Translations under genes and position numbers: made by a program
Assembly (NCBI GenBank): GCA_013350335.1
Contig: CM023538.1
Location: forward strand, 61,493,080 to 61,557,079
DNA length: 64,000 bases
DNA from: Chimonanthus salicifolius
Lineage: Eukaryota > Streptophyta > Magnoliopsida > Laurales > Calycanthaceae
Direction of reading: 5' to 3'
Shown here: positions 22,661 to 34,600 of the stretch, piece by piece
Layout of the letters: every line of letters starts with the position of its first letter
Position numbering within the stretch: position 1 is the first letter of the stretch
Notes under the pieces: generated by a model
Seen by the model: the letters and a program-made list of their open reading frames with translations, nothing else
What the model was told of the DNA's origin: nothing
The model's database searches: none

Positions 22661-25600
22661 GTATATATATGGGTGATAATGATAGAAAGACATCAAGTCA
22701 TTTTTCCCAACCTTCTACATGGTATTAGAGCCCGACCTTGGGTACTTGAGATCTACCTAATCTCTTTTCTTACTTTTTTTCCTGACATAGAACTAGGAAA
22801 TCCTTCCTCTTCTTCTCTCTTTTTCACTATTTCTTGGGCCTTGAAGTGACTCATCTTTCACAAGGGATACATCTCTCTCAAAACAAATATACCCTTGATA
22901 TTCTTCGCCAATATAAGCTACTTGATATTAAACCCTGTTCTACACCTGTTGCCATCAAAGACTCAGTTATCTCTTGTTGTTGGTGATTTGCTGACTGATC
23001 CTATCGAACATCTCGTCGACGCTCTTCAATATCTTACACTCACTTGACCGGTCATATCATATGCTTTTAACATTGTCTCCCAGTTTATGAGTCAGCCCTA
23101 CACATCTCATTTAGAGGCTGTTAAGCACATCCTCTGCTATCTCAAAGGCTCACTTGGTTGTGGCCTCCCTATCAAGCGTACGACTCAACCATTGCAATTC
23201 GTGGCCTACTCTGATGTTGATTGGATGAGAAGTCCCGAAAATTGCCGCTCCACCACTGGCTATTGTGTCTTTTTATCTTGGCGTGCAAAGAAACAACCAA
23301 CGGTCTCTTGGTCCATTGCTGAAGCTGAATACTAAACTTTTGCATATACTTGCACCGACACTATTTGGATTCAACATCTCTTACAAGAACTTGGTTTTCA
23401 CCTTTCTTCTCTAACGCTCCTTTTTTTTTTTTTTTGTGGTAATTTTAGTGCCACATATATGGTGGCTAATCTAGTGTTTCATGCTTGCGCTATACACATC
23501 GAATTGAACTATCACTTTGTTCGTGAACGAGTTGCAACTAGTACTCAATGGATTCAATTTGTCTCTCCACTCGATCAACTAGTGACGCAGCGAGGATCGG
23601 TTAACATGGATGATATGGGTTTGAGTTGGGTTTAATGGATAAATAAATAGGATTAATGGAATTAAAGGTATGGTCTTGGTGGAATGGGTAGTCAACGGTC
23701 AATGTCCTAATCAACGTTGGTGGATTGTGTGCTGGGCATTAATGGTGGAAATAAGGAAAGTGATAACACGGTTAAATGGTTAATGAGTAAGGTTGGTGGG
23801 GGAAATTAAAGAGGCCATGGTCAAAGGGTCTTAATGAAGAATGAAGGTTAAGTGGAAATGAATAAAGGAAAGAGGTTGTTGGGTTTCTTGGTTTGAAATA
23901 GGGAACAGAGAGGGGAACAATGGTATGGAGGTGGAGGCTTGAGGTGGGCGTTGGATGATGGAAACAAGGATGAGGGTGGAGACGGATTGGCTTACGCTGG
24001 AAATAGAGATGGGAATGGGACATGACGATGGAGGCTAACACAAGACGACGAGCAACAAGTGGTGGAACTCGGATGCAAGTGGTGCTGGCTGGCAGTGTTG
24101 GGTTCAACGGGACAGAGAGGAAAGCTCTATGCTAAATTTGGGGGTTTACTGCTGGTAGCTCTGGGCAGAGACGTGGCTTGACTAGGCAACAACAATAAAG
24201 GGGAAGCCTTGATCTTCTGCTAACAGGCAGAGGAGAAGGTGAGACACTTCAGGGGGTGTGTGCCACCAATCTCCGTTGGCAGTAAGAAACCTCAGAGAAG
24301 TAGATCAGAGAAGAAGTAGAGGAAGAAGAGAAGAGAAACCCGAATCAATGGGAGAGAGGGATAATTTGGAGAACCCAAGACGATTTTCAATTGATTAATC
24401 CATTGTTCTTTCTTCATCCCGATTCGGGATTTTATACAAATCAAACTGAAATAAAATCAAATGAGAAATCAAAGAAAAGGGAAAGAAACAAAGAAAAATG
24501 GAAATTTCTTCAATCGGTTGGCTTTCCTTCTTCATCACGCGTTTTCCTCAAATTTTCCTCGGCTTCTCCCACAGTCTTCATGTGTTCATGCACTGGGACA
24601 TTGGGACCCATGTGGTGCTGCATCAGCTAGTAGACATTTTCACCAAAGAATTGCCCAAGCAACGTTTCTTACAACTTAGTTCCAAACTTGCCTCTTCGCC
24701 ACCATCGAGTTTGTGACGGAGTATTAAGGGAAAGTCTTCACCCAGTTGACTCATTACTACCAACCTTCCAAAAGTGTATATTCTTTAGTTGTCAGCTTCC
24801 CTAATCTCGGGATTGTAGATTGATTTGAGTGATTCTTTGATTGATTGTTTTCCTTATTGTGTATGGGTGGTAATGATAGGAAGACATCAAGTTGTTTTTC
24901 CCAATCTTCTATAGACAATGACAAGGTACAATGATTTCCTCTAATCAAAATGCGGATCTCAAGTATGTGACATAAGGCGTCCATTATGATTTTTTTATTT
25001 TAAATATAAAGAAAGGCTTCCATTATGATGATGATGATGATTGCACTTGCATCCCTAATCATATGATGGACTCCTTTATTCCAATACCTTTGTTTTTTCA
25101 ATCCTAAAGCCTCAGACTACTATAAACAGGGATGAAACTGCTAAGAATCCACTTGATGCATCCTCTAGTTCCATTATCTTTATTTACTATATACTTCTGT
25201 TTCTCCTCCTGGAGCTGGTAATACTACAGCAATGATTTCCAGCTGAATTAGAATTATTCTTTCACTCCATGATTTTCTGCCTGCCCTTTGCTGATGACTC
25301 TAAATCCAATTTAGCTTCTTGGTTCAGCAAAAGGGTGGATTATGGAAAATTCCAGATTCATACAGTTTTGATTAATATTTACTTTTTTACTTTTTATTCT
25401 TTAGACTTAAGTTCTGTAGCATCATGCCAAGCAGCCTAAGTGGTATTAGAACCCACTGGATCTGGGTGACATTAACTGAGCCTAACCTAAATTTAGTTTG
25501 GGTTGAACAACTTGATCTCTGAGCACAACCTGCGGGTTGAAATCCTGAACCTAGAATAGAAGGAAAACAGGTGGCCTTATACCTGAAATCTGATTGAGTT

Positions 25601-28600
25601 GAACTGAATAATTTTAGAATTTTCTTTTGCTAGTAGTCCATTTTTTTAATGGATCTTGGCGTTTATTTTGGAGTCTGTGTATTACAAACTTTTATGCTGG
25701 TGTTCTGATCTCGCAGAGCTACATATGAATATGAAAAGAAACTGTACAACGATCACCTTGAGTCTCTTCAGGTGATGGAGAAGAATTATGTTTCAATGTC
25801 AAGGGAAGTGGAGAAACTTCGTGCAGAGTTGGCTAATACTGCTAACCTTGAGAGAAGTGGTCTGTTCTACTTTAACTTTATTTAAAATCTTTCGATTCAT
25901 TTCACAAATGGATCAATTTTGTCTCTGATTATGCCTAGCCTATGTCTAAATTTTCCTTTCTATTGTTTCTCCATTCTTTATATAGTTTTGACTGGTCCTT
26001 TATTACACTGCAGGTGGAGCTTATGGTGCTGCTACTGGGTACAAGGATAATGATGCATCTGGGCATCATCCTGTAGTACCAGGTGCTTATGAAGAGAGTT
26101 ATGGAGTTCAACAGGTATTGCATCATTCTCAAGCTAGTTTTGATTAAATTATATCACTTTTATGGAATCCACACTACAAAATTTCTTTTTTCAATTTGAT
26201 ATCTAGACATCCAAAATAGGGAGAAAGCAGAAAACCTGCCTACTAAGGGGGTAAAAAAGATTACCTGGTGGTACTTCCTGCTTTTTATGGCATCCTTTTA
26301 GCTTAAAAGGATAATGATAGAGGCAAGCCCCCTACTTTTTTATGGAGGGGCCATCCCCTACTAAAAATGTTAATAATCAACCGTGTTTTATTTTGTAAAG
26401 AAAACTTCTCTTGATCGTTTACCATTTTGGGCAGGGGTGCCTCCTATTAGTGACAAAAAATAGGAAAGAAATCCTAAAAACTATGAATTCGCAATTCATT
26501 GTCATTGGTTCTACACTTCTAACCTTGAAAGATAAAAATAAGTAAAAAGTCAGTCTCTATTTTTACACTGATGCCAGACATCTGGGTAATTAACAACTGT
26601 GTTATCACTGAATTACATCACTTTAAAATATACTTTGGTGAATCATTTATGCTTTGTAATCTATACAATTCATGTCCTTTCTATTTAAAATTGCTTATTT
26701 TAAAATGCTGCCCATTGCTATAATGCCTAAAACCTGTTCCTTGATTAGATAGAGCATGTAACTTGAGCCTAAATGGCTAAATTTAAGTTATTGAATATCA
26801 AGTCTGTTGAGTAGGTGGGCTGTGTTCATGGTTGTCGCTGATGGCCAGGCTGATTTTGGCTGCAAAGTGAGCAGTTTGCTCTGTTAGGTTGCTTTTTGGT
26901 GGACCTGAATTTGAGTTTTTTAAAATTTTGACGGAGAAGATGTCTATTTGTTCCAATGTCTTAACATGGTTACATGAACACATCTGAAAGACATTCATTG
27001 GTGAGGATGTTTTGTCCCTCTCCTGACCTTAATCATTATCAGCAGGGATTGCTGATATCAGCTTTAGGCTCTCTAGTTTTTGTGCTTCTGTAAATGCAAT
27101 ATGAACAAGTTCCCAAGGAAAGTTATCTGGTCTCTTGAAAGAATTATGAAAGACTTCGTTTGCGGCAATGTGGTGGAGAAAAAGGAGCACGTTGTCAGTT
27201 GGCCACAAGTTTGCCTCCCCATTGAAGCTGGAGGTCTTGGTGTTTGGCTCATAAGGGATGTTAAGGTCGCTCTCCTCTCCAAGTGATTGTGGAGAACTGG
27301 ATTTGATGAGGAAGGTCCCTAGAAACCATTGCGTATCTCCAAGTATATGATTGGCAATCACAGGTGGGATATTTACCCGGCTCCCTATCGAGCACCAGGC
27401 ATGTGGAGGGCCATATGTGCTTGTGTAGACAAATTCAAATAAGGTATTCGGTTTAAAGTGGGACACAATGATAGAGTTAAATTTTGGACAGATACTTTGA
27501 GCGACTCCTCCCAATTAATCACCTGTTTTCCTTCCCTCTACCGCTTGTGCCCCTCACCTGATGGTCTCATTTCTGACATCTACTCCTTGGTTAGCGGCCA
27601 GATTGTTTTGGATATCCACTCTCGCAGGAACCTGTCTGACAATGAGGCGGGTAATCTCTTACAACTTCTGCTCCACCTGCATTATGCTTGGTTCGTGCCT
27701 TGGAGTTTGACTCTTTGATTTGGTGGCCTGAATCTTTTGGTGCCTTTTCAGTAAAGTCCTATGAGTGGAACAACCACTGTGCCTCCACACCACTAGTGGA
27801 TCCATCTATATGGTCCTCTAAAGCACCATCGAGGGCCATAAACTTCCTTTGGACCGCGGGTTTGGAGAAAATTTTTGCTCAAGACAATTTGCTTAGGAGG
27901 AAGGGTCTTGGTTAGTGCTTGCCTTCTATCTCCAAGCATCCGAAAATGTGGACCATCTCTTGATTCATTGCTCTTTCTCCTCGTCTGTTTGGGACTCCAT
28001 CTTGGACCGTTTTGGCATCCGCTGGGTTATACTCTCTTCTGCTGCTCAGCTTTCCTTTGCTTTAGTGTTTTGACCCTCTTTGCCACTCCCTGGGTATTTG
28101 GTGGGAGTGTAATAATAGGATATTAAGAAACCTAGCAGAAACCCCTCAGTGTGTTTTCAACTGGATTTTTGCAAAATGTTTAGCCTGGGCATCTTCTCTG
28201 GCGGACTTTCAGCATGTTTCCATGACAGATATTTTGCTGTCTTGGAAAGAGTATATTGGGCTTAATTAGCTTACTGTTTTTTCTTTTTTGGATGCCTGGA
28301 CTTATGGGTGTATGGGGGGTGAGGGGTTCTTTTTGTTTTTTTGCCTTGTACATCATCTTTTGCACCTATGGTGCCTTCATTTAATATATCACTTTAGTTA
28401 CCATTCAGAAAATAATATGAACAATAATATTTTTATTTTATTTCAACGTATCTGAAGTTATTATGGTTTCATGTAATTTATAACACTGGGAAGGATGAAA
28501 ATTGGAAAGCTTCAGTTACTGTCAGAGTGATGTGGAACAAGTGCTCACTAAGAGTTGGTCATAGGTCATAATTTTTTGCTGAACAGTCAACCCCTCCAGA

Positions 28601-31600
28601 TAGATGCGAAGGGTCTTTCATTGATGAAAGTTCTAGACCATGTCTCATCACCTAATGATACTTTTTTTTTCTTTTTCTTTTGTTTTGTTGTCTTTTTTTG
28701 TTTTCTTTTTTCTTCTTCTTTGGGTTCAGAGGAGTTTGATACTTTGTACTCGAGTCACTAAATCCATCACCCATTATCAATATTATTACAATAGCCACTA
28801 ATCCCATTTTATCTTGGAATATTTTTTGAGTGATTACATTAAAAGTCTTCTGCGAGTTATTGTGTTCTCCTTTTTCCCATTCTACCCTATAAAACAATAT
28901 CCTTTTTTACCCTACAATCCATCACATTTTTCCTTATCTTTCGTTCCATGTTTTAAAGGCCTCTCTCTCCTTGTTCCTATTATCTGTAACCCTTTCACTT
29001 GTTTATAGTGCAGTTGTTTTTGGTCTCTATGTACATGCCCAAACCACTCTATATGATTTTCCCTCATTTCTCATTCCTCGAGGTTATTTTCAAGGCTTCT
29101 ATAATGTCTATTCCTAATTCCGTCTTTTAACGTTACTCCATTCTCCATTCTTAAAATTCACATTTCTATTATCTTTACCTTGTTTACTTGTTTGTTCTTT
29201 ATTGCTTGATACTTGACTCTGTATAGCATTGCTGGCCTTGTAATTTTTTTTCTTTCTAGAATCACCTTTTTAATTTGCATGGCATGCTTTTACCTTATGG
29301 CACTTGCTAGCTTGTCAACATTAAGTCCACCTTGCTCGTATCTTACAAGTTATACCAAATCCAATCGTCTCTGTAGTTTGGCAATTGCACCCAAGTTTAT
29401 CAAGATGCAATTACCTACTCTTTTTTAATTGGTTCTTCCTTCCAATTTTTTATAATACTAAAGTTATACTCCATGTTGTGTGTGCTAATTTTCAAACCAC
29501 TTGTCTCTAAAGATTTTCTTCACAATTCCAATTACTACTTTATTATCTGCAAATAACTTTAACCTCCTGCATTTTTGATGTTAAGTGGCCCATAAATAAA
29601 ACAAATAAATACTGGTTTAGAGCTGAGACTTGGTGAGGTCCTACTCCCACTGGGAACTTAATTGTTTGGCTATACACAGTTCTTTCTTCTTGTACTAGTT
29701 GTTGTAGATAATGTGGAACCAAATTGGTTAAAAATTACAAATCCATCTTAACATGCTCATCTTTTTTACTGTTATCACCTACACTTCTTCCCTTCGCCCA
29801 GCTTGTAGTTTCATATGACATTGTATTTTTGATGGTTGTCTAGAAGAATCACCCTTTATTTGATATAATGCTCTCCTACCACACAAAACACGACTAGTTT
29901 ACCTGCACTTAGCCCACCTTGCACCCATCCTATTGGCTATACCCACATCATTTTTTTGGTTCTATAGTTGCACCAAGTATCTAAACATGAGCACACAGTT
30001 GTTTTTTGGGCTTTATCATTAAGGGAATTTTCTGGGTTATTTAAAGCAAACTTCCTTTGAGATTGCTGCTCGTGTTTGCTTTTGTATCAGTCTTCAACTA
30101 TTGCCTCATTTGGAGCCTCCAAGCTTGGGATTGGCATAACTTATTTATTTATTAGTGTTTTTCCTTGAAATGGTTACTTTGTTGATGAAGAAAGTGCACG
30201 AGTAGTGCGCCAAAGACGAGGATATAAGGATGACACCTACACTACAAACAATGGACCCCACATATAGGGAAAAAAACTCTTCCCCAAAAGAACCATGCTC
30301 CCCACACCTAAGGTGAAGGTTAGTTTCTTGTGGTAATTTCTGTAAGAGGTCAAAGGAGTTATCAGTGGCCTCATTTGAGATAGCTCTCCGTAGTCTTGTA
30401 TTTTTTTTTGGGAACCATCCTCTGAATTAGTGCTGATGCTTTAGAGCTTAAAGCAGTCCCTGGAGGATGTTGACTGCTTCACTCTTTGGGTTTCAACAAT
30501 GCATAAGTGGAAAGCAATTCTCAAAGTGATTAGATTGGTGTTCTTTTCAACTTTATGTTTGAAATTGTCTGACTTTATTATGGAAATTAGGGATAGATGT
30601 TATTTTTTCTAGAAGGTTGGTGGTGAGGAAATATAATCGAACAACAAATGAAGAGGCAGACCATTTGGTTTGTTCAGAATTTTTCTCATTTATTGTAGTT
30701 TCTTTTGTTTGATTTTCTTCCTTTTGCTCCGGTTTCTGCTTAAAACTAGAGCTGTATTTGTTCTCTCTGATTTCTTTTCTTTAATCTAATTCATTTTTCT
30801 TTCAGGAAAAAAAAAAACTATCCAAATTTATTAGAATGTGATACTGGGCAAATGTCAATTATAACTAGTTTGACCTCCTCATTCTCAGACCTACTAAAAC
30901 TACAAACATATTATTCTGTCTTTGTTGTACTAATTTAAGGCCATTCACTAATATGGATTCATCTTTTGGTTCCCACCACTCATTGTCCTTTTGTTTGGTT
31001 TCTCTTCACTCTCTAGATTGTTGTGTCTAGAGGGGATTACCTTAAAAATTCTGCTCTTGTTTGAAAGTTGAGCCACAATAGTACACTGCCTTCGCCACCT
31101 AATCATCTCATCCCCACAATTAAATCTAGAGGATTCTACGTCAATGATCATCTGTCCTACCTTGGATACCCTTGCTTTAGGTCACTTCTGCTGCATTTGC
31201 GATTTTGCACACTTATTAGAGTGTCTTTGTCTTTCAGTTTGTCAGTTTGAGGGAATTCATAATTCCTTAACTAATACATCGCTTTTTTTGGTTGATGAAA
31301 GGGAACCTTCCATGAGGTGTGATCTGTCTGAAGAATCCTGTCCTTCCCTTAGGTTATGCACTTATGCCTCTTTGATTTATCCATCGAGATATCCTAACCC
31401 GTCTTGAGGTGCATAGGCACTAATTAAATTTAGAGTTTCGCAATCCAAAATCACTTTGTTCATGAAAATCTCATCGGTTCTTTATTGAACTTCAACGATC
31501 TTCTCTTTAATAGTGCCACTAACTACTATCCCTATACCGATTCTAGAACTACATTCCCATAGAATAGCATGAACCTCCCTTAAATCTCAAGCTTTGCTAC

Positions 31601-34600
31601 CCTTCTACTTTTTCTCTTTCAAGCAAGTTATGGTTATATTTTTTTCTTTTCATAACTTTAAACTCTTCCTTATTAGGGTGCCTAAATTCCAAGGTGCTAA
31701 TCATAGCTTGAGATTGCTTTAGCCTTATCTACAAACATCTAGGGTTGTAGAGTGACCTTAGTATCAAGTAAAAAGAGGGTAAAAAAGAACTCTAAGAAAG
31801 ATTCCACAAACAGGTGAAAGACATGGACTGCCTGTCTTGCTTGACGTCCCACCCTTGTAAAGGGAAGGAGGAAATAACAAAAATACTAAAATGATAAAAA
31901 GACCTAGCAAGTAACTACACATAGAGGAAACCTACAAATATTACTAAAATTAAAAGATCTGGTATAAAAAAATAAAAAGAAAGAGAAAATACATAAAAGG
32001 GCTTAACAAGATGGATTATAGAAAAAGAAAGACTAATAATAAAATAAAATAACAAAAAAGAAGATTGAGATGTGCCCAAAAATTAATAGTAAAAGTAACA
32101 ATAAATAGATAAATAAAATAGGTAACTAACTAAATAAATAGATAAGAAGAAATTCCTTCAAAAAAAGAAACAGAAAAAATACATAAAAAGCTAAATAAAT
32201 AATGATATAGTAGAATACCAAAAAAAAAACACAATAATACAAAAATAAATGGGAAAGGGAAAGAAGATTAAAATGGTTTTGAGACAAATAAAAGATTTTT
32301 TTAACATATAAAATCCCTAAAAGAACCTAAATGTTAAATCGTATAGAGAAAAGGGGTTTTCCTTAAACAAAAAAGATTATAAGGCTGCAGTAATGGCAGC
32401 GATGTCTGCAATTGTTGCCACCAACGATGAGAGAGAAGTGAAGGGAAGAGAGGGTAGGACATGGAAGAGTTGAGAGAAATAGGGGGAAAAGGAGAGGAAG
32501 AAAAATAATAGAATAGGAAGAGGGGAAGAAGAAGATCTGTACCTGGAGCGAACCCAAACTGTGTAGGAGGGTGATTAGTGTTGTGGAACTCAAGTGGGTA
32601 AAATAGTTGGCCAATGGGGCAATTCAGTCGGTGGACAGTCAAGCGTTGAAGAATGTTGTTTGTAGAAAATGATGTGGACAACATGAGAGTGCTAGAAAAA
32701 AGCCAACTGCATAGGGAAACAGTAGCAATAGAGACGAAGATGAGACCCTAAAGAGAAGAAAACATGGTAGTGCAACAACGATGGAGAAATCAGTTGGAAT
32801 GATTTCTTTCTGATACCATGTTGTGTAACTGCAAAGAAATGAAGAAAATGATGGAGGGGGAAAGATGATAATTTTTTTTTTTTTTGAATTTCTCTCTATT
32901 TACATTGATTATAGAAGTGTCTTTAAATGGACACTTTTACGCAGAGGACAGACAACTATTATATTGTGTAGTTCATCATACACTCTAGTTGAATTAAAAC
33001 ACTCCTTGCCATATTTGTAGTATTACGTGTTTCTCAACATATTCTAAAGCCGAGATACCATTTGATCAATGGCAATGAACACTATGCAGTACAGTTGGTA
33101 AATGCAAATATGGCAAGGAGTGTTTTAATTCAATTAGAGTGTATGATGAACTACACAATATAATAGTTGTCTGTCCTCTGCGTAAAAGAGTGTCCATTTA
33201 AAGACACTTCTATAATCAATGTAAATAGAGAGAAATTCAAAAAAAATAAAAATTATCATCTTTCCCCCTCCATCATTTTCTTCATTTCTTTGCAGTTACA
33301 CAACATGGTATCAAAAAGAAATCATTCCAGCTGATTTCTCCATCGTTGTTGCACTACCATGTTTTCTTCTCTTTGAAGTCTCATCTTCGTCTCTATTGCT
33401 ACTTTTTCCCTATACAGTTGGCTTTTTTCTAGCACTCTCATGTTGTCCACATCATTTTCTACAAACAACATTCTTCAACGCTTGACTGTCCACCGACTGA
33501 ATTGCCCCCATTGGCCAACTATTTTACCCACTTGAGTTCCACAACACTAATCACCCTTCTACACAGTTTGGGTTCACTCCAGGTACAGATCTTCTTCTTC
33601 CCCTCTTCCTATTCTATTATTTTTCTTCCTCTCCTTTCCCCCCTATTTCTCTCAACTCTTCCATGTCCTACCCTCTCTTGCCTTCACTTCTCTCTCATCG
33701 TTGGTGGCAACAATTGCAGACATCACTGCTATTATTGCAGCCTTATAATCTTTTTTGTTTAAGGAAAACCCCTTTTCTCTATACGATTTAACATTTAGGT
33801 TCTTTTAGGGATTTTATATGTTAAAAAAATCTTTTATTTGTCTCAAAACCATTTTAATCTTCTTTCCCTTTCCCATTTATTTTTGTATTATTGTGGTTTT
33901 TTTTTTTGTATTCTACTATATCATTATTTATTTAGCTTTTTATGTATTTTTGCTGTTTCTTTTTTTGAAGGAATTTCTTCTTATCTATTTAGTTAGTTAC
34001 CTATTTTATTTATCTAATTATTGTTACTTTTACTATTAATTTTTGGGCACATCTCAATCTTCCTTTTTGTTATTTTATTTTATTATTAGTCTTTCCTTTT
34101 CTATAATCCATCTTGTTAAGCCCTTTTATGTATTTTCTCTTTCTTTTTATTTTTTTATACCAGATCTTTTAATTTTAGTAATATTTGTAGGCTTCCTCTA
34201 TGTGTAGTTACTTGCTAGGTCTTTTTATCATTTTAGTATTTTTGTTATTTCCTCCTTCCCTTTACAAGGGTGGGACGTCAGCAAGACAGGCAGTCCAAGT
34301 CTTTTCACCTGTTTGTGGAATCTTTCTTAGAGTTCTTTTTTACCCTCTTTTTACTTGATACTAAGGTCACTTTACAATTATAATGGTTTAGGTTTGAGTC
34401 CTGCAAGTGTTAGATTGGTAGTCAACTCATAGAATTTAGTTTGTCAAATCTAATTATGAGTGCTGACCTCATATGGATGGGGCAAGATGGCTTGTTGAAG
34501 ATGATGAAGCGTTTATAATTTTCATCAATCATTTGACATTTTTCCATCAATTAAAAAATATTATAAAATCATGGTTTTAATCCACCTTGTGGGCCCACTT

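Larger units (their letters stand above)
22511..24912 (+). mobile_element. Defective Copia LTR retrotransposon in FLX-like intron 1
   Basis: The LTRs are about 22511-22721 and 24716-24912. They share 'attaagggaaagtcttcacc', 'ttgactcat', 'aaccttccaWaagtgtata' and an end 'gacatcaagt...tttttcccaa'. Directly after the left LTR comes TGGTATTAGAGC, a primer binding site like the initiator Met tRNA type. Inside, 23087-23580 encodes a Copia RNase H remnant (SYTSHL..A.K.ILCYLKG, YSD.DW, STTGYCVFL, KQPTVSWS..EAEY) with a stop after EAEY. The frame resumes after a nested insertion as DIFTKELPKQRF near 24633. Gag, integrase and most of the reverse transcriptase are gone. The orientation matches the host gene. 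Confidence 0.85.

Noticed and set aside
32334..32684. Minus-strand 116-codon frame as a possible gene
   Set aside because: It is the leader/gag start of a Copia-like arm in the inverted repeat. The mirror copy is at 33502-33762.
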